From assembly GCA_935421135.1 (NCBI GenBank), contig OW285193.1, positions 1,984,001-2,048,000 of the forward strand: DNA of 64,000 nt, in the 5' to 3' direction. A program made the position numbers and the translations under genes. Positions 1 through 13,900 of the stretch are shown piece by piece. How positions within the stretch are numbered: position 1 is the first letter of the stretch; each line of letters starts with the position of its first letter. The notes below the pieces were generated by a model, which did not search any database, was not told the DNA's origin, and saw only the letters and a list, made by a program, of their open reading frames with translations. The stretch comes from Bugulina stolonifera. Its lineage: Eukaryota > Bryozoa > Gymnolaemata > Cheilostomatida > Bugulidae.

Positions 1-2835
1 TATACTTGTACACTGTATATGTACTTGTACACTGTATATATACTTGTACACTGTATATATACTTGTATACTGTATATGTACTTGTATACTGTATATGTAC
101 TTGTATACTGTATATGTACTTGTATACTGTATATATACTTGTACACTGTATATACTTGTATACTGTATATATACTTGCACACTGTATATACTTGTACACT
201 GTATATGTACTTGCACACTGTATATGTACTTGTATACTGTATATGTACTTGTATACTGTATATATACTTGTATACTGTATATATACTTGTATACTGTATA
301 TGTACTTGTATACTGTATATATACTTGTACACTGTATATACTTGTATACTGTATATATACTTGCACACTGTATATACTTGTACACTGTATATGTACTTGC
401 ACACTGTATATGTACTTGTATACTGTATATATACTTGTATACTGTATATATACTTGTATACTGTATATGTACTTGCACACTGTATATATACTTGTATACT
501 GTATATATACTTGTATACTGTATATGTACTTGTATACTGTATATATACTTGCACACTGTATATACTTGTACACTGTATATGTACTTGCACACTGTATATA
601 TACTTGTATACTGTATATATACTTGTATACTGTATATGTACTTGTATACTGTATATGTACTTGTATACTGTATATATACTTGTATACTGTATATATACTT
701 GTATACTGTATATATACTTGTATACTGTATATGTACTTGTATACTGTATATATACTTGTATACTGTATATGTACTTGTATACTGTATATGTACTTGTATA
801 CTGTATATATACTTGTACACTGTATATACTTGTATACTGTATATATACTTGCACACTGTATATACTTGTACACTGTATATGTACTTGCACACTGTATATG
901 TACTTGTATACTGTATATGTACTTGTATACTGTATATATACTTGCACACTGTATATACTTGTACACTGTATATGTACTTGCACACTGTATATATACTTGT
1001 ATACTGTATATATACTTGTATACTGTATATGTACTTGTATACTGTATATGTACTTGTATACTGTATATATACTTGTATACTGTATATATACTTGTATACT
1101 GTATATATACTTGTATACTGTATATGTACTTGTATACTGTATATATACTTGTATACTGTAGATATACTTGTACACTGTATATGTACTTGTATACTGTATA
1201 TGTACTTGTATACTGTATATGTACTTGTATACTGTATATATACTTGCACACTGTATATACTTGTACACTGTATATGTACTTGCACACTGTATATATACTT
1301 GTATACTGTATATATACTTGTATACTGTATATGTACTTGTATACTGTATATGTACTTGTACACTGTATATACTTGTATACTGTATATATACTTGTATACT
1401 GTATATGTACTTGTATACTGTATATATACTTGTATACTGTATATGTACTTGTATACTGTATATGTACTTGTACGCTGTATATATACTTGTATACTGTATA
1501 TATACTTGTATACTGTATATGTACTTGTATACTGTATATGTACTTGTATACTGTATATATACTTGTATACTGTATATATACTTGCACACTGTATATATAC
1601 TTGCACACTGTATATGTACTTGTATACTGTATATGTACTTGTATACTGTATATATACTTGTATACTGTATATATACTTGTATACTGTATATATACTTGTA
1701 TACTGTATATGTACTTGTACACTGTATATGTACTTGTATACTGTATATATACTTGTATACTGTATATATACTTGTATACTGTATATGTACTTGTATACTG
1801 TATATGTACTTGTATACTGTATATATACTTGTATACTGTATATATACTTGTATACTGTATATATACTTGTATACTGTATATGTACTTGTATACTGTATAT
1901 GTACTTGTATACTGTATATATACTTGTACACTGTATATACTTGTATACTGTATATATACTTGCACACTGTATATACTTGTACACTGTATATGTACTTGCA
2001 CACTGTATATGTACTTGTATACTGTATATGTACTTGTATACTGTATATATACTTGTATACTGTATATGTACTTGTACGCTGTATATATACTTGTATACTG
2101 TATATATACTTGTACACTGTATATGTACTTGTATACTGTATATGTACTTGTATACTGTATATATACTTGTACACTGTATATACTTGTATACTGTATATAT
2201 ACTTGCACACTGTATATACTTGTACACTGTATATGTACTTGCACACTGTATATGTACTTGTATACTGTATATGTACTTGTATACTGTATATATACTTGTA
2301 TACTGTATATGTACTTGTACGCTGTATATATACTTGTATACTGTATATATACTTGTACACTGTATATGTACTTGTATACTGTATATATACTTGTATACTG
2401 TATATGTACTTGCACACTGTATATGTACTTGTATACTGTATATATACTTGTACACTGTATATGTACTTGTATACTGTATATGTACTTGTATACTGTATAT
2501 GTACTTGTATACTGTATATATACTTGTACACTGTATATACTTGTATACTGTATATATACTTGCACACTGTATATACTTGCACACTGTATATGTACTTGCA
2601 CACTGTATATGTACTTGCACACTGTATATATACTTGTATACTGTATATGTACTTGTATACTGTATATGTAATTGTATACTGTATAACATGTACCTGTATA
2701 CTGTATATATACTTGTATACTGTATATATACTTGTATACTGTATATATACTTGTATACTGTATATATACTTGTATACTGTATATGTACTTGTATACTGTA
2801 TAACATGTACCTGTATAATGTATAATTATGTACTT
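1..2835. repeat. 19-bp minisatellite (17-bp variants)
   Basis: About 150 head-to-tail copies of a unit of the form TATATGTACTTGTATACTG, with A/G and T/C variants (TATATA or TATATG; TTGTATAC, TTGTACAC or TTGCACAC) and interspersed 17-bp units lacking one TA. The array runs off the left edge. Because the unit has no stop codon on the + strand and 19 is not a multiple of 3, all three frames stay open for hundreds of codons; these are not genes. It lies just upstream of an exon at 2967 and so is intronic. Confidence 0.95.
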
Positions 2836-2966
2836 GTACAGGTACATGCACATTGCATATACATGTACATGTATATGTGCTTATATTCAGCATGAAGCAT
2901 AATTTATTCTGAAGATATCAATTTAACACAAACTATTCACGCTTACATAATATCTTGTTGTTGTAG

Positions 2967-4919
2967 ACTGTCCCAGTACGGCCAATACGGCCTACCGTGT
3001 AGAACGTTTTGGTGCACGCTGCATTCATTTATCTGCCGGCACTCAAGTAGCCGAAGGAAATGAAGCAAAATGTAAAGAGATCTTTGGGGAATATGGCAGA
3101 GGTTTAACCATGGAGTCTCAAAGAGCAGAGGATACTTTTATTGACTTCCTGACTAGGTAGATATATTTATGTACTCTTTTGATTCTCTGTATTCACGGAG
3201 TGAATCGTGCTCTTGGTATAATCTAATACATCAACCCGTGTCTAATGATTTAATACTTACAATGTATATACAGTGTACGCATACTTACACTGTATGTACA
3301 CATGGACTTACACTGCATATACTTACACTGTATGTACTCACACTGTATGTGCTTACACTGTGTATACTTACACTATATGTACTTACACTGTGTATACTTA
3401 CACTGTGTATACTTACACTGTGTATACTTACACTGTATATACTTACACTGTATGTACTTACACTGTGTATACTTACACTATATGTACTTACACTGTATGT
3501 ACTTACACTGTGTGTACTTTCACTTAATGTACTTACACTGTATGTACTTACACTGTGTGTACTTACACTGTGTGTACTTACACTGTATGTACTTACACTG
3601 TGTGTACTTACACTGTATGTACTTACACTGTATGTACTTATACTGTATGTACTTACACTGTGTGTACTTTCACTTAATGTACTTACACTGTATGTACTTA
3701 CACTGTGTGTACTTACACTGTGTGTACTTACACTGCATGTACTTACACTGTGTGTACTTACACTGTATGTACTTACACTGTATGTACTTACACTGTATGT
3801 ACTTACACTGTATATACTTACACTATATGTACTTACACTGTATGTACTTACACTGTGTGTACTTTCACTTAATGTACTTACACTGTATGTACTTACACTG
3901 TGTGTACTTACACTGTGTGTACTTACACTGTATGTACTTACACTGTGTGTACTTACACTGTATGCACTTACACTGTATGTACTTACACTGTATGTACTTA
4001 TACTGTATGTACTTACACTGTATGTACTTACACTGTATGTACTTACACTGTATGTACTTACACTGTGTGTACTTACACTGTATGTACTTACACTGTGTGT
4101 ACTTACACTGTATGTACTTATACTGTATGTACTTACATTATGTTTCTTGCCTTTAGCTCATCAATATACTCAGCCACAGACACCTACTGGATTGGTTTAA
4201 CTAAAGGTACTGACCAAGTACGGAGATGGGCAGACGGTGAGTCATTGGATGACTCAGGATGGGCTCGCTGGTATAAGTAAGTTTAGACATTTCCTCAGTT
4301 ACATGGTACCTCATACTATGCTGTAGAATATTAGCAGGTATCACCATGGTTCCTCATACTATACTGTAGAATAGTAGCAGGTATCACCATGGTTCCTCAT
4401 ACTATACTGTAGAATAGTAGCAGGTATCACCATGGTACCTCATACTATACTGTAGAATATTAGCTAGTATCACCATGGTACCTCATACTATACTGTAGAA
4501 TATTAGCTAGTATCACCATGGTACCTCATACTATACTGTAGAATATTAGCAGGTATCACCATGGTACCTCATACTATACTGTAGAATATTAGCAGGTATC
4601 ACCATGGTACCTCATACTATACTGTAGAATATTAGCAGGTATCACCATGGTACCTCATACTATACTGTAGAATATTAGCAGGTATCACCATGGTACCTCA
4701 TACTATACTGTAGAATATTAGCAGGTATCACCATGGTACCTCATACTATACTGTAGAATGTTAGCAGGTGTCACCAATGCACTATTTCTACCCGTAGCTT
4801 GAATGAACCCCAGGATAAAATCTACACAATGATCAACTGTGATGAGACATCCGATAGCTGTTTATGGACAACACAGTCTGCAGGTGATTTGGCTAAACGG
4901 GGATGTGAATATCATGTTG
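2967..4919 (+). CDS. CTLD module 1 (three exons)
   Basis: Exons 2967-3156, 4157-4276 and 4798-4919 (432 nt, 144 codons). The first opens with DCPST after a TTGTAG acceptor and contains GARCIHL and AKCKEIF; the second holds the YWIGLTKG core and a W-A-D-G turn; the third carries NCDETSDSCLW and ends near GCEYHVG. Donors are GTAGAT, GTAAGT and GTGAGT. The intron between exons 1 and 2 contains a 15-bp repeat and the next one a 43-bp repeat. Confidence 0.88.
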
Positions 4920-7900
4920 GTGAGTGGAGACCTTTAATAAAGAGTGCAGCACGGGGGGGGGGGGGGGGGGGGAGTGTTGCCAGCTCTCCTCTTGTATTCA
5001 TCCATTTGCAAATCAAGCTTTTATAATTGGGTTTCACGTAGCTAAACAATATCGGGCCTTAGAGGGTTAAGCCATTTTTTATATCCGATGTTTTTTATGC
5101 AAGGAATTTATCTTTAAGAGCAGTCAGAGACTTGTTTTAAATCCATGAAAATACTAGTCCCTGACTGGGGTTTTAACCAAGTTTTAAGCGAAACAAGTCT
5201 CTGACTGCTCAAAAAGATATATCCCTTCCATAGAAAACATGACATAGCTAAATGTGCCTGTGCTGCAGGCGGTTGTGATACATTGAATAACGGTCGTGTT
5301 TTACTAAACTGCTTTCCACTTTGTACATGTAACTACAGTGTAATGGAAACAGCTTTCCACTTTGTAACTACAGTGTAATGGAAACGCTAGGTTGTTGTAC
5401 ATAGGCGATGATTATATAATTTTAGCGCATCATACATCAATATACCTTTACCATACATTATGTTTCATTAATAATTTTCTGTTTTATGTTAATCATTGTC
5501 ATGGTGTTTATTCCTCAGCCACGCCTACGTATGGTGCTTGGGAAGACTGGGCAGCTTGTAGCACTGGAGTGACTCATTGTCAAGGTGCTGCCTACGTGTC
5601 CTACAGAACAAGGACATGCTCTGGTCTAGGCAATTCATGTAAATACTTTGACAGCGAAACTCAAGCAACACTATTGGGTAATAATTACTGTATATCTTCT
5701 CCAGTTTACCTGCAAGTAGATAGAATGTAGATCGTTTTATTCGTTAGTATTCACCAGTTTAATTCAATCAACAACATTACAGTCATGTAGGTAATATCTA
5801 CTTATTATGCATTCATACATACTTTAGTCCTTAACCATTCATTATATAATATTATTATACATTGTTTTGACGATCCTATCACTGGAATCACAGTAACAAT
5901 TCAGGCAACCATAATGATAAACACAGTTTTAGTATCCGATGCACATGTACAACTTACTGGATTATAATAATCTTATTGTGGTTCACGGTCATTGCTAATG
6001 CTGGTCTCTGGTCAGCAGCTGGTCTCTAGTCAGCAGCTGGTCTCTGGTCAGCAGCTGGTCTCTGGTCAGCAGTAGAGAAAGGGGCGATTGATTAAAAAGT
6101 GTGATCTCACATGACTTCTGAAATATATTAATTTATAATCAAGTAGGAATGCGTGATGGCCACAGTTTATACAATGGATGTCCTCTGTTACTCTGTCAAT
6201 TCAATTGAAGCTATTAATATTAGAGAGATTCTACAAACAAAATCACTGATAGTTTGTGAGTAAAACTTTTGATTAGCAAATTCAGTTTGCAAAAAGGGTT
6301 TATGGAAATCTATGGGAATTGTGCTTCCTTGACCTTACCTCATTACTGTAAATAAGGTATTCTAGTCTGAATTCTTGTACATGTTTCCTGTACCTGCTTC
6401 TTGTACCTGCTTCTTATACCTGTTTCCTGTACCTGCTTCTTGTACCTGCTTCCTGTACCTGCTTCTTGTACCTGCTTCTTGTACCTGCTTCCTGTACCTG
6501 CTTCTTGTACCTGTTTCTTGTACCTGCTTCTTTTACCTGCTTCTTGTACCTGATTCTTGTACCTGCTTCTTGTACTTATATTTATATAGAAAATCTTCCT
6601 CCAACTGGTTTACCTCCCTTTCTTGAGTTGTGGACTTTTTTTGTGTGGCTGACTAACCTGGAATTCATGATTGTTGAATCTACAATTGTATTCCTGAATA
6701 TAAGTAAATAGTACGGGAACCGTGGTTCTGGGCCCAGGGGACTAACAGGTAGTGAGAAAAGATTGAGTGCTCCTGTAAGCAGGGCCCACCACCTTCAGAA
6801 GGCTTCCTAAGTGGTATCGTTAGTGCAGATCTGCACTGTCTCCTACAAACATTATCAACCTGGCAGGGTAAAACACCCACCTTTAGAACTGATGAAAACA
6901 GAAACAGCTTAAGCAGACTGGATGTAACTCCCCGCTTACACCATTTGTCGACCCAATGAAAATGAAAACAAGTCCTGCTGATAGACTATAAAGCCCCGAA
7001 GAAACTAATTGCAGCATGAAAAAGTAACAGAATAAACATTTATACTATATTTTATACTGAAGTGTTTTGTATGGAGTGTGTTCATGTATGATTCAGAGAC
7101 GTGGACGTTACAGAAAAGCAGAATTGAGAAGAATTGAGGCGTTTTGAGATGTGGGTATGGAGGAGAATGGAGATCAACTGGATAGAAAAGGTTCATGATG
7201 AGAATGTTCTAGAGAGAGTGTGAGAACCTCGAAAATTGGTGGAAACTATCAGGTTAAGAAAGAAGCGATGGGTGGGGCATGTATTGAGACATGAGGGCTT
7301 AGTGAAGGATGTCATTGAAGGAAGGATGGAAGGGAAACGACCCAGAGGGAGAAAGAGAATGATGATGATGATAGATTATATACGAATTGGAAAGAAATAT
7401 CATAGTTTGAAGAGGGAGGCAGAAAATAGAGAATTTTCGAGAGGAGCAGAATGAGGGACAGAATACACACTAATTTGATTATGGATATACAGTAAATGTG
7501 AACATGAATGTAGATTTTGGTATGGCCATGCAGAGTGTCCAAGTGGAGTCCACAAAGTCACCACAAATGTAAAATAGTTTTTTGTTTGCTAAACGAATTG
7601 AAAGAACTGGCTGAAGTTTTAGGTTTTCCGATCTATTTGCTACTGGCATCCATTTTTGCTCTCAGCTGATATATTTTGCCAAGTTCTCCGCCTCCTGCTA
7701 CATTACCATTAAATAGATGCGATCATGCGACCTCTTGGGACAGGCAGACCATCGTATGACCTCTTGGGATAGGCAGACACCAGTGTGTTAGTGTTCTCTC
7801 GTGTTTCGATCATCAACAATATTAGAAATTTTTACCAGTGATATATTGTTCAGACTATCAAACTATGGAACTTGTAGTGAGAATAATAATTCTAAGTTAA

Positions 7901-10900
7901 TAAGTCAAGTTAACTGGTGACTGCTAAAATTTGGTTTGAAGTCATAAAAAATTCACTTCCATAATATATAATTATCAGTGATCTTCTTTTGCAAACTTGA
8001 CCCTTGGTTGTAATTGGGCAGAGATCAGTGAGAAGAAATAATGAAATGGTAGAGATTCGGTGCTACATGTTGTGGATCGTATGATTTAGACATTTATGTT
8101 GTCATTCGGTGGACTGGTTTACTGCTTCTTCACTCATTGTTAGGAGACTTGCTTTAGATCTTTACTAGCGATGGGTACTCTGTTACTGGGGTTGAGGCTT
8201 GCCAGGTAAAGTAGAATACCCACCCCTCTCTCCCTCTCCCAAAAAGTCTACCTACAGCTACATGTACCTAAATAATGGAGAATACTTATAATTCACAGAG
8301 TATTTATTTCCATATCCAATAATATCAAGCCAGAACTGTCATTTATGAAACATGTTTTTACTGCACAGAGTAATAAAAGATTAGAGTAATGAGTTCAGTT
8401 AGTAATATGGGTCATTTAGCTGCTCTTCTACCAAAATATTGATGGTTCGTTAATATAGACAATAGACTAGTTTGATTTTCAGCAGATCTGAAATTTTGAA
8501 CTATTTAGGCTCTCAATAGCACAAATACTGAATGGATTTACATGTAGCTGTCTAGCCACATTTAGACAATTTGGCTGTCAAAATCTTGATATGCACGTAC
8601 ACATATAGACCTGTTAAAGTGCAGGAACTACACGTACACATATAGACCTGTTAAAGTGCAGGAACTACATGTACACATATACAATGTAGATCTGATAAAG
8701 TGCATGGCCTACAACTTATTAGTAACCATTCATTATTGTCTACGGGATACCCTCCTGTGCTGAGGAAATTGAGGGAAGTGAATACACATGTAGATGTATT
8801 CCACATAACAGGCTCCTATTCCACAACATGACAATTTGGCCATTTTGTCAACGACTTGGGTCACCATTTGTAAAATACTTCCATCCAATATAGTCTAGTA
8901 TTTAATGTTTCTGTTCGTCATTCTAATACTTGTTGGCAACCGTAACGAGCAACCAGCAACCAGTAACGAGCAACCAGTAACGAGCAACCAGTAACGAGCA
9001 ACCAGTAACTGTGAAGTAGATTATAAGAACAGTCAGATATGTGATATTATTCATATTTTTATATATTTCCAGTTTGCCCTTCAAATACACACATGCTCAA
9101 TGCTGACAGATGTGTTTGGAAAACTTCCTCATCGCAAGGGTTTGATGATGCAATAGCAAGCTGTCAGACTACAAAGGCTAGTCTGGACACAACCGGTATA
9201 ATCATAGAATCTGAGGCTATATTTGATGAACTCGTTGGTCTCATAAGCAAAACGTAAGTCAGTCTTAATGAGTTGAGAGGCATTTGCCGATGTATCCATT
9301 TATAATATAGGCTAACATTGAATTAGAGGCATTGATGTCTGACTTGGTTACATTGCTAACACCTGAGGTCTACCGGTGGCTCAGTAGGACAATGTAGTTT
9401 GCTGTATAAAAGCAAGGAGCACACAGCCGCTGGCAGCTATAATAGCGTTGGCTTCCAACCAGCGTGGTTTCCCTATGCTATGTCATACAACTCTGTGAAA
9501 CACTACAATATGGTGCGCTGCAGTGTGATGTTGGGTGTTGTGGTATGGTATAGTGTTATGTTGCGATACAGTGTGGTACAGTGGGGTATAGGATGGTGTG
9601 GTGTGGTGTACTATTTCAGTGGCATAGCAGAGTAGATACATGTATACTATACTAGACTATTATAGTAGAATCATATAGCAGGTAGTAACATACAGATTAA
9701 AGGACCCCTCTCACCGTTTTTGTTTACACTTTGAGACACCCACGTGCTCGCTAGAGCGAACGTCATGATTGGTTACTTGCACTGTACTATAATTGGCTAA
9801 CTAAATCGCATGTGGATGTACACGTGTGGGAAAATCCATCGGGTGATCGATGGGAATCAGTTGACTGTGGACAGAATAGAATATAGTATTTTGCTTTTGC
9901 CAAAATGAAATTATTGTTGCAAGATGAAAATACTATCGAGAGATGATACGATACAAGGTATATGGCAAGCATAGCAAAAATTGCAATCAAATCATTGAAA
10001 GTACTTTGTTTTCTTTTTGATTTTAATTTAATTTTTAATTTTAATGTACTATCTATGTCACAGACTCACAGTGTAATTATTATTAAACAAATATCTATAC
10101 ATGTGAATATAGCAATGATGATTATTGTTATTTACCCCTTGCTCACATTGATACATAAGTGATTTGTTAAAATAACATGCTAGTTACTTATGGCTAATTA
10201 TATTATACATCATTCATATATCATATTACATGTTCTTTACTATTTTAAACTCTACTAAAATGGATAAAATGCAAATTCACGAAATTGGAAATAAAATATT
10301 GGGATTATAATATTAACTTTATTAACTAGGATTGTTGCTGTCTACATATATGTAGGCCTATATGCAGTACACTGATCAAAAATTTAATTTATTGAATTTC
10401 AAAATAATTGCATCATTTGATTGCAGCCGTAAGTAAAATAAACTTTTGATGACACTATATTCAACTCATTTTCTTTCTCTATTGTAATAATAATACTATG
10501 ATGACTAAAATGTGTGTAATGAATGCTTCTTTTTAGTAGTTTGTCAAGACTATGACCCAGGAATGTGAAGTCCCATCAATCGCAACCTCTTAAAGCCATA
10601 CTTGAGTGACGAGTATTGTACCTTGGACACTAAGTTGACTCGTTTTACATAGGTATACATAAGGTAAGTGCATCATACACTTTCAAGATTCAGCAAAGTT
10701 TTCACTGTCAACACTGCTGCATGTACATATTACTTTCCTGTACTGTGGTTTTTGGAATGTAGCCTAGCAAAATCAGCGTCGGTTTGATTTGTATTCATCA
10801 TTTTCAATCTAGTACATTGTACCTAGCAGTTATATTCTGTTGCTTAGTGTGGGCTGATTTTAGGTACCATCTGTTGACGTTAATATACTTTTAGGTGATC

Positions 10901-13900
10901 CAATAGTATGATCACATGTTCACATAATGTTGTAGAAACATCTACCAAGCAACATGCTTGAACTGACGTACTTACCAACAATTTGAGCAGCTAAATCAAT
11001 CGTGAGGTTTGTAAAGTATTGACTGGTACCTTCAAATATTAATATTCTGACACAATTGGAATTTTTTTCATTTATATATGTATTAGTAGTTGGCCTGATA
11101 CTTCATGTATGATCTTTCAGTAAATAGAATTTCTATGAGTACAGTACATGTTGTATTTGATGTCTGTGATAGCCAATTCTAGTTTGATTTTGTCTATATT
11201 GTGCAGTTACCTTAATGATCTTTTCTATTTATTAATTTGATTGTTACTGCCACGTTTCAAGTGATCGTAATCCACAAGCTTTAATGTTAACAAGAACTAA
11301 TATTATCCACTCATGGTTATTTGCAATTAGCCGAGTAGAGTTAGCTTGTTCCAAGATGTCATTATTTTGAATTCCAAGATTACTCATTTATTGTATGTTA
11401 AACATTTTTATGTGTTTGCAGTCATAGTCAATTGAAAATACACGCGGCTCAAAATTTATACTTTATAGAATATTGTATTCGATTTGACATGTATTTTGTG
11501 CTATTTTTCTTATCTTTCCCAGTCTTTAGGGAGGGTTTATTTTACTAGATGAAACCGCAATTTTCCATTTGTAAATACATGTAAGTGCTGTTGTTATGAA
11601 CATTAATTTACTGATTATCTACCAATACAAACTCTAGAAAAATTTTATTGCCCTCTACGTTTTATGACACTGAGCTATGATTGCAAGATTATTTTAGGCC
11701 TGCTAGTATACTTTTGGCAAAGTGCTGGAGACTAAAATCAATAGCCATGGAATCACGTGTACATGTATAAATCCGCCTGACTATGATGCATGCACATTTC
11801 AACAAAAATGTTTGAAATGATTTGGTCTGTCGTACTCTCTGAAAATGTAATCGTCATTCTTAGTTATTAAATATGAAAACATCAAATGACTATTCAACTT
11901 CAATATCTTGAAACATTTATTGTTGATTTACGTTATCTGTTTATAACAAAATACAACAATGAAAACAGCGGAAACCAGGGTAAAATACATGTGTAAAGTA
12001 TTGAACATGAACAGTGTATGTATAATATACATTGTGGGCAGAAGTCATAATGAGATACACAGTCCATGTAGGGCGCCAGCAGAAGTTTGTTTTCAATCGT
12101 AATCGTTCATCTTGAATGCTGAGGCACTATAACGCTTCACCTTTTACATGTATATAGTTACTTGATGAGGAAACCTCTTGGAGTACGGGTGAAATGTACA
12201 TTTAGAACACTTCTTTTGCAATCCAATATGTATTATCTGCAATTCAAAATGTAGAGCATTTTATTAAGAAAAATGGTTGTGACCCTCACCAAAATTATAT
12301 TGCTATTCCAAAGAAAAAACATCAATGGTTGGGTTCAACTTCCACAACAGAATTTCCCACCCTGTTGAATAGCTGATGCCGGAGTACTAGTACTGATAAC
12401 CAAGTTGATGTACATAACATATTACTGCTACAACACTTACCTATGCTTTTTCCAACACTGAAGATAAAGATGATATAGTGCAAGCTGTAGAATAGTTTGA
12501 ATTTCCACACCAGTGTCTGGTAGCATGGAATTGGTCTAGCTAGGTTTCCCTTCTTTCATACAGCTTTGGAATCTCACTGTGCTAAAAAATAATGATAGCA
12601 ATATAATATTTATGGCGCCAAACACAATTCTTTAACGTGGCTGCCCAATAGCAGAGCTAGTCGAGGGGCCTCCATGGCTCCTAGAGCTGGATATTATTAT
12701 AGTTCGATATGGTACAGAAGGAAGACCTTCTTCGGAATTAAAACCTCCTAAATCTCATAGGTTGTCGGTTTTGTTAGCTAAAGCATGATTGTGTATTTCA
12801 CATTTTGCAAGAATAGACTGATGAAATCTACCTCAATGAGTTTATAAGTTTGTGCATAAATTTAATTCAAGAAGAAGGTTTTAGTGCTGTATTGTAATGA
12901 GCCTTATCGCTACATAACAAATTATAAACACCTACCAGTAGAAAGAACTGGATGTAGAAATTGAGATTGGCATTCGATTTACAAATTCTTCATCAAAGGT
13001 GAGTGTGCGTCTTTACCCTGCTCACCAGATCATTCCTTCCTTTCAGCAAACAATCAAATGCAACTATGTCTTTATCGATGTCAGGAAAGTTACTTGCTGA
13101 CAGCATTGGAACTAGTCTGTAATCAACACAGTGAGTACATCATAAGATACAAATACAATAAAAACATAAAATTCTTTAGAAATGAAGCGTGGCTGTTTTA
13201 ATCGAAAAGAAATTTTGACCATGTGGACATAAATAAAAGTACACTAGGTTAGCTCAGCTGCATTAGAGAGGTGAATTTGTGTCTAATGAAGTTAGTATCA
13301 GTCCCACCAACTTTTTAGATTTAGCCGGGGGGGGGGGGGGGAGGAGATTAAAAGAGTGAATAAACTAAATACAGTAATTCAAATATCTTGAATAGACCAG
13401 ATCAGTCAATTGATTATTTTAGAAATAAATTTATGATGGAATTATTGTTTGTATTTACATTCAAATTTTGCTTGGCTAAATGAATCAACTAACTATATTT
13501 TCGCAGAATATGTGTATTGTAAATTGTATTTGAATATGCATATTGTAGATGTAGAGACTTATTTTAAATTTAATGATTTAATACGGCAATTACCATACAA
13601 TAACTTCACATTTTTGTAAAGTTCATTGTCAAAACTCAATTGAATATTATATTCAATATTAAAATTTAGTTTCACAGTATTGTAATATAAATATTATGTT
13701 AAAATCATAATCACTTAGATTATTATAATTATTATTATATCACATCATATAGCCCAACTAATGTTATAATAATATGAAATATAATAATTATATGACTTAC
13801 TTTTTGTGTTAAAAGTTATCCAATTTTATTAATCATTTATTCAATATTTAATTTCAAACTTAATCATTTGTTTGTTTTTTAAACAAAATAAATAAAAAAG

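Larger units (their letters stand above)
5678..9072 (+). other. Intron between TSP1-1 and CTLD-2
   Basis: 3.4-kb intron. Contents seen: an 18-bp repeat (6001-6072), a 13-bp repeat (6371-6575), a LINE fragment (7065-7450), a 36-bp repeat of under three copies (8596-8690) and a 14-bp repeat (8945-9005). Between 7451 and 8590 I see no gene or recognisable element. Confidence 0.8.

Noticed and set aside
6..2895. Open frames of 380-939 codons on the + strand
   Set aside because: Produced by a 19-bp repeat without stop codons; all three frames are open and the peptides are simple repeats.
3169..4280. Open frames over the 15-bp repeat at 3255-4136
   Set aside because: Repeat artefact; only the last part, from 4157, coincides with a real exon.
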